DNA of 31,458 nt from Tritrichomonas foetus. Taxonomy: Eukaryota; Parabasalia; Tritrichomonadida; Tritrichomonadidae. Shown here piece after piece: positions 8,075 through 18,701 of this stretch. Numbering within the stretch: position 1 is the first letter of the stretch; each line of letters opens with the position of its first letter. Under the pieces are notes generated by a model that saw nothing but the letters and a program-made list of their open reading frames with translations, made no database searches and was not told where the DNA came from. The position numbers were made by a program, and so were the translations under genes. Location: positions 34,603 to 66,060 of the forward strand of contig MLAK01001359.1 of assembly GCA_001839685.1 (NCBI GenBank), in the 5' to 3' direction.

Positions 8075-11000
8075 TTAGGTGAAAGGCCAAAACCTGGATG
8101 CTCCAGAAATGATTTGGTTTCCATCTGACCATTTTCTTTGAGCAAGTTGGATTTCAGATTCATCACATCCAACGATCGACAACATAACCGGAATCAAAGT
8201 ATCACGTGTGTTTGCATCTTGATAGAAAAATTGCAGCAAAACTTTTCTTAAATATGAAGCATCAATTCCAGAATCAGCAGCTTTCATTTGTACAGCTTTT
8301 CTTCTTTCCCTTGTGGCTGACAAAGTCGTTCTTTTATCCTGCTGTTTTTCGATTTTGTGACTAGGAGTGAGCGAAAAGTGATTTTGAGATGAATGATTAT
8401 GTGACAAATGATTTTGAGAGGAATTATTGCGCTGGTGTGATATCCCTTTTTTAGGTGTTTCAAGTTGCTTGATGAGGTGAGTTTGCTTTTCGATTTCTTT
8501 TTGTTGTTTTTTGTGAGTAAGCTTTAATTCCATCAATTCATTTTCTTTTTCGATTCCTTCTTTTTGAAGATTATCAATTTCTGCTTTCAAAATAGAAATT
8601 TGTTCTTCGAGTGTTTGAATTTGTTCATTTGATTTATTTTCTTCAATTTTCTTTAGTTCAGAAAATTCTTTGATTTGAATTTCCAATTTTTCTGATTTCT
8701 TGTCAAATTCAACATTTTTTCTTTTTAGTTCTTCCCGTTCTTGATCATTTTTGAATTTCAAATTTTCAATCTCCATTTTTTCATCTTCAAATTCATTTTT
8801 CAGTTCAAAAAGTTCTTTGCTTTGAATCAAGATTTTCTTCTTTTCTTCTTCAATTTCTTCTTTCAATAATTTCAATTCAGATTCTTTATCTTCGTTTTCA
8901 TTTTTCAGCTTTTCATTTTCTTCCTTTTGATAGTTGATCATACTTAATTGCGTGTCAATTTCTATCTTCTGGGTTTCAATAAAGTCTTTATTTTTTTCAA
9001 TTTGACTTTGAATGTGAGTTAACTCTTCTTTTTGAGAATCAATATCTAATTTCAACATTTTCAAGGAGTCCTCTTCAATTTTGAATGCTTCATGTGTCGA
9101 TTCTAATTCATTTCTTTGTTTTTTGATTTCAAAAAGTTCATTTTTAATGACTTCCATTTGGTTTTGTGTTTGCTCTTTGGCATTTTTGACTTTTTCACTG
9201 AAATCAGATTGTTTTTCATTGAAAATTTTTTGATTGTTTTCTAATTTCTTTCTTTGTTCTTCTATTTCTTGAATTTGTGTTTGCAAATCGTTTCTAATTC
9301 TTTCATTCTCTGCTTTTTGTCTTTCGTTTTCGTTTAGTTGGGATTCAATATTCTGCAATTGATCAGAAAACTTAGCTTTCTCTAATAAGAAGTCATTTTT
9401 TTCTTTATCAAATTCTAATTTTTGATTCAGAAGTTCTTCTTTCTGTAAATTAATTTCATTCAAGAAAATTTCTTTTTCATTTTCTACTTCCATTTTTTGG
9501 AGGTTTATTTGTTCTTCGATTTTTTCCACTTCTTCTTTCTTCAATGTAATTTGTGAGGTTATTTGATTGAATTCTTCTTGCTGCTTTTGCTTCAAAATTT
9601 GAAGTGATTCCGTTTCGTTTTGAATTTCTTTCTTTCGCTTTGATAAAAGTGCAATTTCCTTTTTGTTTTCTTTTCTTTGTTTTTTCAGTTCCTGCTTTTG
9701 TTCGTTAATTTCCAATGTTTTATCATTAATTAATTGAACTTGGCTTTGAAATTGAATAATTTTTTCATTAAAAATTTCTTTTTCTTCCTCAAATTGTTTT
9801 TGGCTCGAATCCAGGTTTTTAATTTGGTTTTCTATATCCGCAACTTTTGTATCAAATTTTTCTTTTTCGATGTTGAATTCGGAAACTTTCTTTTTCAGAT
9901 TTTCATTTTCTAAAATCAAATTATCTTTTTCTATCTTTAAGTTTTCTTTTTCTTGCAGTAAAAATTCTTTTTCTTGATTTAATTCTTCTCTCCATTGATT
10001 TAAGCTGCTTTTTTCATGTTTTAATTTTTCTCTGTCTTGATTTAATTCACTTTTTCCTTGATCAATCACCTCTTTTTCTTTACTTAATTTTTGATTTTCG
10101 TGATCCAAATTTTCTTTGTATTGATTCATGTTCCCATTTTCTTGAATGAATTTTTCTTTCTCTAGATTAAATGTTTCTTTCTCTTGATTTAATGTTTCTT
10201 TTTCTTGGTTTAATGTTTCTTTCTCTTGATCAAATGCTATTTTTTCTTGATTTAATGCTTCTTTCTCTTGGTTTAATGCTTCTTTTTCTTGGTTTAATGT
10301 TTCTTTTTCTTGGTTTAATGTTTCTTTCTCTTGGTTTAATGCTTCTTTCTCTAGATTAAATGTTTCTTTCTCTTTGTTAAGAATTACTTCATTTTGCTTT
10401 AGATTTTCATTTTTTTGATTTAAAACTTCTCTTTCTTGCTTCATGTCTTCTTTCAATTGAGCTAACTCATTGCTTTCTTTATCGAGTTTTTCTTTGTCAA
10501 TAGAATATTTATTCATTATTTTTATAAAATCTTCTTTGTCAGCATAAAATGATTCTTTTTCTCTGTTGAATGATTCTTGTTCTTGTTCAAAATTTTCTTT
10601 GCATTTAATTAATCTCTCATTTTCTTGAGCAATTTGTTCTTTTTCTAAGAAATACTTTTCTTTTTCTTGATTTAATTCATCTTTTTGCATAGTTAAGTTA
10701 TCTTTATCAGATTTTATGGTATCTTTCAATTTCTTTAAATTTTCTCGTTCTTGGCTTAGCTCTTCTTTTTCCATAATTAATCTTTCCGTTAATTGACTCA
10801 TATTCTCATTTTCTTGACAGATTCTCTCCTGTTGTTGGAAATAATCATCTCTTTCTCGGTAAAGTGCACATTTCTCTTGATTAAATGCTTCTTTTTCTTG
10901 ATTTAATGCTTCTTTTTCTTGATTAAATGTTTCTTTCTCTTGATCAAATGTTTCTTTCTCTTGATTAAATGTTGCTTTCTCTTGATCAAGTATTTCTTTC

Positions 11001-14000
11001 TCTTGATTAAATGTTTCTTTCTCTTGATCAANNNNNNNNNNNNNNNNNNNNNNNNNNNNNNNNNNNNNNNNNNNNNNNNNNNNNNNNNNNNNNNNNNNNN
11101 NNNNNNNNNNNNNNNNNNNNNNNNNNNNNNNNNNNNNNNNNNNNNNNNNNNNNNNNNNNNNNNNNNNNNNNNNNNNNNNNNNNNNNNNNNNNNNNAAATG
11201 TTTCTTTCTCTTGATCAAGTATTTCTTTCTCTTGATTAAATGTTTCTTTCTCTTGATCAAATGTTTCTTTTTCTTGATCAAATGTTTCTTTTTCTTGATT
11301 AAATGTTTCTTTTTCTTGATTAAATGTTTCTTTTTCTTGATTTAACGCTTCTTTTTCTTGATAAAATGATTCTTTTTCGTTACTTAATGGTTGCATATCT
11401 GGATTTACACTATCTGAATTTTCATGATCAAGTTGATTTTTTTCCAGATAATATTTCTCTTTTTCTTTAGGCTGATTGAAATGGATGTATTCATTTGGTT
11501 CCAAATGAGATTCGTTATCTTCGTTTGGTTTAGTGATTTCGGAAATTTCTGCATTTTGAGATTTGACATCTTCAGTTTCTACTTCTTTTAAGAGTAATGC
11601 TTCCATTTCTTCAAGATTGTTGGTTATTATATTCAATTCTTCATCAATCAACTTATTGTTTTCTTCGACTTTGTTTTGATGTTGGATTTGATTTGGAGGT
11701 TCAATTGTCTTGGATTTTAGTTGTGCTTCTACTAAATCATTAAGTACTACACTTTTAGCATCTGTAAATTGGTCATTAAGTTCTTTTTTCATTTGGATAA
11801 TTTGGTTTTTCTCAGTTATAATATTTTCAAGTTCTTGACTATTTTTTAGTTTAATTTCATTATTTTCTTGAATCAAAAATTGAAGTTCTTCTTTTTTCTT
11901 ATTAAATTCAATTTGTTCATTTTCAAGTTGCCATTTTTCTTCTTCAAATTTCTTTCTTTCTTCTTCGAAAGAATTCTTTTGTTGCTTAATTTTATGCATT
12001 TCTGATTTAACTAGTTCCATTTCCAATTCAATTTGGGTTAGTTCATTTTCAAGTTGCCATTTTTCTTCTTCAAATTTCTTTCTTTCTTCTTCGAAAGAAT
12101 TCTTCTGTTGTTTAATTTTATGCATTTCTGATTTAACTAGTTCCATTTCCAATTCAATTTGGGTTAGTTCATGTTCAATGCTATGATTAAATGAGTGATT
12201 TTCATGTTCCAGATAGTTTTTAAGATCATTCAATTCAGTTTCTTTTTGATCAAGATTATTTTTAAGATCAGTTAATTGTGCTTCATAATGTGACTTTAAT
12301 GCTATTACTTCAGAATTTTCATTATTGTTTCCTGAGGGAGATACAATTGCCGTTTCTGATAAGAGGTTTATCACGTTTGATGACGACTTTGATGGAATTC
12401 CATTTAGAAAATCTTCTTCAAGTTCGCTACTTTTGCCATTATTATTGATTGATATATTGGCTGGTATACTCACATCTAAAATTGTATTTTTCATGGAAGG
12501 TAAATCAGAAAAATCATCATTATTATTATCATCATTGACATCATCTTTTGTATCATGGCCTTCATTGTCCAACCTTTGTTTTTCGTTTTGTGGTATATTG
12601 AAGTTATCTAAGGAATTATGACAATTATCATTGTTTTGAGATTTCATTTCTTCAAACAATTTTTTATCATTTAAAAATTCTTCTTTCTCCTTTTCTAAAA
12701 CCGCTCTTTCGTCGTTAATTTCAATATTTTGGAGATTTCTTTGGTTTTCGAATTCCTCTTTTTCAAGAATAAATGATTTTTCAACTTCATCAAATAAACT
12801 GACTCTCGTTTCAAAATCAATTAGTTCTCTCTCAAATTGCTCTTTCTGTTTAATAAAATCTATTTTTTCTGCTTCAAATAGTTCCTTCTCTTTTTCAAAG
12901 TTTTCTCTTGTAATCACAAAATCTTTTGAATCAGTAATCAACTTGTTTTCTTTTGGTTCTTCATTCTTTATCAAATCTTCTTTATCATCTAAAGTGTTGA
13001 GTTCATTAATGAGGAAGTCAGTACTATCATTGTTTTCATTTTTGAGCAGGTCATGACTGTTGTTGTTTTCATTGTTTTTATTATCAATGAAATCAAATCC
13101 GAAAAGTAAGTCATCTTCGTTGTTATTGTCTTGTGTTTGTGAGTTTTCTTGCATATGGTTTTCATTGTTATTTTCAATATTGTCATTATAGATTAATTCA
13201 TTAGTCAGCAAATCAGTATTTATTCCATCATTTTCATGTGATCGGCTATCTTGATTTTGATTAGAACTATTTAGTGAATTTAATTTTTCTTGGAGTTCTT
13301 TTTTCATTTGATTTATTTCCTCTTTTACTTTTTCGAATTCCAATTTTTCTTTCTCAAATTCTTCTTTTTCATTTTCAAAAGCAAGTTTTTCAATGCTTTT
13401 TTCATTTTTTTCTTGAAGAAAATCGGAAAATAGATTTGATTCCTTTTCAGTGTTAATTTGTTGAACTTTCTTTTCAAATTCTTCTTTTTCTCTCAAAAAT
13501 TCTTCTTTTTCGAGTTCAAATTTCCTTTTTTCTTCTTCAAACTCTTCATTTAATTTTCTATTCACTCCAATTTGGTCTCCTTCATTTATTTCATCATTTT
13601 TTACTTCACATTTTTCATCGTTATTGTGCTGATATTGCTTTAGTTGTTCTTTTAATTGGTTTAATTCTTCAGAATCTTTTTGAGCGGCATCGATAACAGC
13701 AGATAGATCAGATGACATGTCTTCATTTGCCTTATGTGCTCTTTCTAGATCCCTTTGAAGTTCTTCGATTTTTTTGTTTGCCAAATCATAATCATCATTC
13801 AATTTTTTCCTTTCTTCGTTAAACATTGCTACTAATTGGTTGTTGAGTTCAGATTGTTCATTCAATTCTTTTTCTTTATCAGCAAAAAGCAAATTCATTT
13901 GTTTGATTTGTTCATCTTTGATATTCAATCTTTCTGTTGTTTCTTTCAAAAGTTCGTCGGTTTTGATTTTTTCGTCGGCTAATTTTTTTATCAGTTCGTT

Positions 14001-14150
14001 TCTTTGCAAAACAGTTTCTTCTAAGATTTTTTGATTATCTGCTAATTTTTGAAATTCGGTTTTCATCAAATTGTTCTTACGAAGTGCCTTTTTTAAGGCA
14101 GTTCTCAGTTGATTTTCGTCGCGGGAAGGAGATTTTACTTCATCTTCCAT
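8075..14150 (-). CDS. Giant coiled-coil golgin-like protein with C-terminal GRIP domain
   Basis: Probable Golgi tether of about 2,020 residues. The N-terminus and nearly all of the rest are Glu/Lys/Gln coiled coil, with an Asn/Asp-rich low-complexity part around 12.4-13.3 kb. The last about 60 residues hold a GRIP-like domain: DASYLRKVLLQFF, then RDTLIPVMLSIVGCDESEI, matching the 'Y-L-K-x-hhL-x-F ... L-I-P-V-h' core that binds Arl1 on trans-Golgi membranes. The middle has perfect seven-residue repeats of the form (N/D)QEKE(T/A)(F/L), plus a 42-residue tandem duplication. An assembly gap of 164 Ns (11032-11195) breaks the frame: the two sides are out of register by the gap length, not by mutation, because the 21-bp repeat phase on both sides fits a gap of 166 (or 166 plus multiples of 21). 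The seeming Met-initiated frame reading rightwards from the gap (KKKHLIKRKK) is the repeat in the wrong frame. Confidence 0.85.
8117..8263 (-). other. GRIP domain (coding segment)
   Basis: Encodes the C-terminal GRIP-like segment described for the golgin gene. The conserved aromatic (Tyr of SYLRKVLL) is present; in other golgins this Tyr is needed for binding to the small GTPase Arl1. Confidence 0.7.
10156..10376 (-). repeat. Second array of the 21-bp heptad-coding repeat
   Basis: About ten adjacent units of the same 21-bp repeat (QEKE(T/A)(F/L)N). Separated from the main array by about 480 bp of more diverged coiled coil, which suggests the repeat amplified more than once within the gene. 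Confidence 0.85.
10861..11385 (-). repeat. 21-bp tandem repeat coding perfect heptads, interrupted by assembly gap
   Basis: A tandem array with 21-bp period encoding QEKETFN-type heptads on the minus strand, extending on both sides of the N gap. Units differ mainly at N/D and F/L/A codons. A second array of the same unit lies at about 10156-10376. Confidence 0.9.
11032..11195. other. Assembly gap (164 N)
   Basis: Undetermined bases inside the 21-bp repeat array. The gap size is an estimate: repeat phase across it requires 166 + 21k bases, which also restores the reading frame. Confidence 0.95.
11916..12167 (-). repeat. 126-bp tandem duplication in the golgin-like gene
   Basis: Copies 11916-12041 and 12042-12167 differ at two positions by my reading. 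Each encodes the same 42 residues (six heptads, starting ELTQIELEMELVKSEM), so coiled-coil phase is kept. The near identity points to a recent event. Confidence 0.9.
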
Positions 14151-14556
14151 GGAGGATTTTATTTTACACGCAACTTTTTCAAATTATATATGGTCGTTCA
14201 ATCAAAAGATAATCGAAAATGATAATGATGATAATAATTCATCATCATAATATCGATTTAGGATTATTGCTTATCACATGAACCCAGTTGATTAGCAATT
14301 ATATAATTCAATATAATTTATGTATATTGATGATGATTAAAATCGATCACATTAATGCAATAATTTCCGAAAAGACATAGAAATTTACTAACAGGAAAAT
14401 TGAAATTTGTTTCTACAATAATGCTAAAAAATATGCAGATTTAGAAACTCTAAAATATTCAAAAATTTACATCTATATTTAAGTTTACAAATAATTACAT
14501 TGTTTTGATAAAAAAGAGAGATTTCTCATCTCATAATTATCTCAATAATCTTAAAA
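14151..14556. other. Intergenic spacer
   Basis: 406 bp between the start of the golgin-like gene and the end of the next minus-strand gene. On the minus strand, TCATTAT and TCATTTTCG words (about 14212-14226) are initiator-like but 60-75 nt upstream of the ATG. Otherwise AT-rich with no recognisable feature. Confidence 0.45.
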
Positions 14557-15444
14557 CTACATACTCTCTAAATCATCAAGATTCACAAGATTCACAGATT
14601 TGTACGAACCAGAAGTGAGTTTTCTTTGCTTTCGTTTTTTGGCACGGAGAAAGATGATTGTAATTGTTGTAATTGTGCCAATCATTATTACCACAGTTGC
14701 ATACATTAATAATGTGGTTGGTGAAATATTAAATGGATACCTGGAGCTAATTCTGATATACTCACTTATAGGGACATTTGGACTCACTAAATCTTTTGTG
14801 TTTAGTGGGTGAATTGTTAGTGCACCTTTAATTTTATGACTAATGCTAATTTCGAAATATCCTTTGGTAAGCTTTTTGATTAATGATTCGACCGGATAAG
14901 TATTCAAAACTTCAACTTTTTGTGGCTGTGTTTGGTCTTTTTCGTTTTCACTTATTATTTTGATTGTGTTTGTTCTGTTCTTCAAATCGGCTGTAACATT
15001 ATATTCAAGAACATCTTTAAGGCCAAATAATACGCACGTAGTTTTCTCACTATAATCATTCATAATAAAACTGGTATCTGGAACGTTGGTGTACCATAGC
15101 GTACTGCAGGCATTTGGAACGCACATAGCGACGAATGAAACGCTTGATTCGTCTGTATTTGCTGTAAAACTGATTTGACCAAATTGGCGTAAAAAAATAC
15201 TTACTCGATTGTTGTCCAATTTTTCTGCGATAGAATCTTCTATGCTCTCGCTATTTGAGTTGACCACTGAAATTTGAGTTTCTTTGTTAAAATGTAATAC
15301 CAAAAATAAATGGGGATGTTTGGGTTTCACACAAAACGTTTCGGATTTTTTGAGGTTTATATGTTTGTAGGATACTCGATCATCAACGAGCAAAGTATGT
15401 GTACAATCGCATAAGATGAAAACAACGAGGAAGGGTAAAATCAT
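14557..15444 (-). CDS. Type I membrane protein, unknown function
   Basis: Not recognised. The 295 residues begin with a good signal peptide (MILPFLVVFILCDC), continue with a lumenal or extracellular part of about 225 residues that has strand-like segments, several cysteines (12, 14, 38, 108, 113, 137) and a few N-glycosylation sequons (NVT near 149, NRT near 156, NIS near 239), then a membrane helix at about 244-266 followed at once by a basic stop-transfer run (RAKKRKQRK) and a short cytoplasmic tail. It resembles a surface or secretory-pathway receptor-like protein. No family motif allows a guess at function. No strict initiator lies next to the ATG at 15444; CTCAAAA just upstream is a weak variant. 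Confidence 0.72.
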   Translation of the reverse strand: MILPFLVVFILCDCTHTLLVDDRVSYKHINLKKSETFCVKPKHPHLFLVLHFNKETQISVVNSNSESIEDSIAEKLDNNRVSIFLRQFGQISFTANTDESSVSFVAMCVPNACSTLWYTNVPDTSFIMNDYSEKTTCVLFGLKDVLEYNVTADLKNRTNTIKIISENEKDQTQPQKVEVLNTYPVESLIKKLTKGYFEISISHKIKGALTIHPLNTKDLVSPNVPISEYIRISSRYPFNISPTTLLMYATVVIMIGTITTITIIFLRAKKRKQRKLTSGSYKSVNLVNLDDLESM

Positions 15445-15650
15445 TTTTTTGAGTTTAAATTTGTATTCACCTCGATCAGAATCCCTTCAAATATTAAAAT
15501 TCCTAATAGAAAAATTCTGGGGAAATTACTATATGGTTGTATGACATTAGAAATTTTTGAGAAAAAAATAACTCTCCATTCAGATGGCAAAATCAGGTAA
15601 AAAAAATGTTTTCATACGATCGTAAATTACAAACAATTTTTTTTATTTAG

Positions 15651-16385
15651 TTAATGTGGCTTCCAATCGATGTTTTCAATTCCTTGAAAAGTGCTCTTAA
15701 GACCGTCTGGATTGGCCCATTCTGAATCTAAATATGAATCATCGTCATCTTTTTCAATTCTCTTTAGTTCTTCTGCCTTTCGATGCAATTCCGACATAAG
15801 CCTGATTTGTTCCTGTTGACTCATTGTCATATCGCGTGGCGGTGGACCAGATTTTGCGTCGGTGAGCTTGGCGACTGCTTTCACACGTTCGTTCTTTCCG
15901 AGATAATCGCTAACTAATTTTCCGCGTTGAAGAGATTTTCGGGCCCACCAAAGTTGACAAGATTTTGAGTCGTATTCGCCTTGCACGTCACCACCCTCCA
16001 AAACCTTCCTTGTTGGTTCTGTTGGCGGAAGACCTTGTGGATAAACGATAGAAATTGCGCCAGAGAGTCGAGCGAGCTCGTCACAAACGTATTTTGGTGT
16101 GAAATTAACTTTCTTATCAACTTGTTCGGCAGACAACGCGGTTTCACAATCCTGAATTGTTCGTTGAAGAACTCCTGCATTTTCTGGTGGGTCATGACGT
16201 TCGTTGTCGTCACCGAGTGGCCCACTTTTGATCATCTCGTTACAATATCCGATTAAACAGCGGATTCGAAGAATGGCATTATGAATAGCAACTATCTCTT
16301 CGATTACTTCAGTTACGCTTGCTCCTGTTGTTGTTTCATAAAGGAATGTTGTTTCTTTTGTCGTTTGAAGGTGGAAAATCACCAT
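15651..16385 (-). CDS. CFAP298: Cilia- and flagella-associated protein 298 (CFAP298/Kurly)
   Basis: Orthologue of human CFAP298 (C21orf59), a cytoplasmic factor needed to assemble outer dynein arms and for polarity of motile cilia. The match is strong along the whole second half: GAISIVYPQGLPPTEPTRK (residues 109-127), QLWWARKSLQRGKLVSDYLGKNE (144-166), then a loop with PPPRD, and the ending HRKAEELKRIEKDDDDSYLDS...WANPDGLKSTFQGIENIDWKP, all with direct counterparts in the animal protein. The N-terminus (MVIFHLQTTKETTFLYE) corresponds to its ubiquitin-like start. At 244 residues it is shorter than the roughly 290 of animals, mostly through a reduced loop around residues 50-75. GC content is visibly higher than in the neighbours, as expected for a conserved gene. 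Presence fits a flagellated parabasalid. Confidence 0.93.
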   Translation of the reverse strand: MVIFHLQTTKETTFLYETTTGASVTEVIEEIVAIHNAILRIRCLIGYCNEMIKSGPLGDDNERHDPPENAGVLQRTIQDCETALSAEQVDKKVNFTPKYVCDELARLSGAISIVYPQGLPPTEPTRKVLEGGDVQGEYDSKSCQLWWARKSLQRGKLVSDYLGKNERVKAVAKLTDAKSGPPPRDMTMSQQEQIRLMSELHRKAEELKRIEKDDDDSYLDSEWANPDGLKSTFQGIENIDWKPH

Positions 16386-17113
16386 TTTAGATAAGTGGTC
16401 GGGTGAATTAAAAAACGGACTTTATTCAAAATTTTTGAATCAAAAATGAATATATTCAATTTTTTCACAAAATAAAACGGTCATATCACCTACAGAATAT
16501 AAGGATTAACAATCATGAGATGAAATTTTCATAAAGTGAAGGGTTTGCGCTTAGGAACAAAAGGATTTCTCAACAAACAAACATTTCATATCACATATGC
16601 TCCATAACAATTTTTTGTGAATGAAGCGAATATATATTAAATGTGATATCCGTTATATAACGCTGTGGAAGAAAGTGTTTGTGCATAAAAAGTATGTATT
16701 ATGTGACTTGAAAATAGAATCAATCGTGAATAATTTGATTCTTCCATCTTGTTGACAGGTGAAAAAAAATTTTCCCAATGAGCTTTGTTTTTGGATACTT
16801 AAAATGTGTAAATGTGATGTGAATTTGCGAGCCCCTTCGACCCAAAGAACCTGAAAAGTTCACATCGCATTAACAATTAGATTTTTTTAACTTTTGGCCT
16901 TTATTTGAGGATCAGAATGTATTTTCCTGGCACTTAAATCGGTTTTCGAAACATTTTTTATTATTATTTAACAATAATGCGGGTGAACATCGTGTTCAAA
17001 GTTATTTATGACGTTAAATGAAAACAATATAGAGGAATAATTAATGAACTCCGAAAAACAGAATATTTTACTAATCCCGAATATTCATTTTTATTCCAAG
17101 AATCCTTAATTTC
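16386..17113. other. Intergenic region with hairpin
   Basis: AT-rich region upstream of CFAP298 (-) and before the decayed ankyrin-type gene. Its only notable element is the GC-rich hairpin and T-run at 16811-16888. Confidence 0.5.
16811..16888 (+). ncRNA. Candidate small structured RNA (hairpin plus T-run)
   Basis: AATGTGATGTGAA (16811-16823) pairs along all 13 positions with TTCACATCGCATT (16859-16871), counting one G-U pair. The 35-nt loop is far richer in G and C than the surroundings and contains GCGAGCCCCTTCGACCC and a possible inner stem GAAC/GTTC. Seven Ts follow at 16882-16888, as for an RNA polymerase III terminator or an Sm-type site. I cannot assign it to a known RNA family, and the opposite strand is also possible. 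Confidence 0.3.
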
Positions 17114-17993
17114 ATGATTGTGTGTCAAAAAGGCATCATTTGTTAATAAAAGATCAAATTCAAGAAATTATACAATGCATTCTTGTTGAAATAGAAATAT
17201 ATGAAAACTCTTTTATTGTTTCATTTTTGCGAGATAGTTATTATCAAAATTTAATTGATATTGATCTCATTCTTGATGAAATTCATTTTTTATTACTGCG
17301 CGAAATCATCATTATATTCGTTTTTGTAGTCAAACTGATTTGCTAAAGTCATATAAAACATATTGCTACTGGTTCTATCCAGAACTAAAAAGCAGATATT
17401 AATAAGTTATCCTAGATGTTTTTGCTGGGTACCAAGACGAGATTCCCTTGAAAAAGATGATTTTTTTAAAGTAATTTGTGATGATGAAACATTATTGATA
17501 AAATGTTTGGAATTTAAAACTATTTCTTCATCTATAATTCATATTATAAGAGAAGATGATGACGAATAGTCATCACAGATTTTCTCACAACCATCTTTTA
17601 ATAATAATTTCCAGGCGCCATTAAATATAATTCCAACATACACAAAAACTATTGTCTTGATTGGATCATGCTCTAGTCCAGAAGAATCACTCTCTTTAAT
17701 TTCATATACAGCTAATTATGAATCAATCTATCAAATGTTTTAAATATCTTTTTTTAAATTGCCATTCACAAGATTCGATTGGATTTCTTGCAGGTACAGA
17801 ATGAAACTCAGAAATCATTCATTTAATAGAACAAAATGAAAATGGAAAGCAGTATCTTATTGATGCTTATAAAGGCTTTTTATTTTTTTGGCACAATTAT
17901 GTTGTAATATTGATTAAAAAATCATTTTTTTCCTATTCTGAAGAACTCTCAAATAATATGGTACCAGAATTATCTTTAACATATGGGAATTGA
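17114..17993 (+). pseudogene. Decayed ankyrin-repeat / DUF3447-type gene
   Basis: Remnant of the large trichomonad family of ankyrin-repeat proteins with a DUF3447 N-terminus. Successive pieces read in different frames, all in family order: 17122-17346 (LVEIEIYENSFIVSFLRDS), 17363-17569 (PRRDSLEKDDFFKVICDDETLLIKCLEF and SIIHIIREDDDE), after a TAG stop SLISYTANYESIYQMF up to about 17742, then KYLFLNCHSQDS, and after a TGA at 17802 NSEIIHLIEQNENGKQ running to the stop at 17991. 'NSEIIHLIEQN' and 'IIREDD' are the pieces I recognise best from this family. Stops and frameshifts rule out a whole product. The end of the ankyrin part is missing, so it was also truncated. Confidence 0.65.
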
Positions 17994-18701
17994 TCATACT
18001 TTTCCCAATAAAGAGATATATTTTTTTCAAGTAATTTTTTTTTGTCGACTTTCAATTATCTGAGGTTAATTAACTTTTTCGATGACCATTTGAATGGAAA
18101 TAGAGAGTTTTAGAAATGTGAATAGCTTTGTTAATTCCTTATATAGTGATTTCATACCTCATTTTAACGGTTAATATCAATATTATATTATATATTTGTT
18201 CAAAGTATCAAGAAAATTTACAATGATTCGGCAAAAATGATGTTGAAAATCTGTTGAATCAATTATCGACACACAATTCGAAGAACATAGATTTTAAATG
18301 GTAAATAGAATTTTTGAAAGAAATAAGTGAGAACTTTTCAATCAAATTTTACATAATGATTTTATTTTTTATTCACGAATTTTTTTGGCTACAAATCTAT
18401 CATCTAACAGTAATATAAATTTAAACTTTTAAACGTATTTTTGTGAGGGTGATTTGTTACATCAAATTTGTATGAGCTCGACATTTCACAAATATTTTCA
18501 ATCAATTCAATTATCGAATTTATTGAAAGTTTCATAAAAATAAAAATTCGAAAATTCACAATTCTTCACAAATATCGAATACTCATATTTCAAATTGGAC
18601 TGAAAATTCAGAACTTTTGTTTACCCTTCCAATTGATATGATATGTCAGTGAAAATTCAATTGATTACATAAAAATTAAACAAATCTAAATCAAAGCAAT
18701 C
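17994..18701. other. Intergenic region upstream of the Myb gene
   Basis: AT-rich, with no coding signal seen. One M3-like AACGGTTA lies near 18167, over 500 bp from the Myb start, so its relevance is doubtful. Confidence 0.45.

Noticed and set aside
11028..11281. Basic repeat protein (KKKHLIKRKKHL) right of the gap, and hydrophobic plus-strand frames (FLSLDLMFLFLG) through the same array
   Set aside because: They are the 21-bp repeat read in the wrong frame or strand. The QEKETF frame continues on both sides and belongs to the golgin-like gene.
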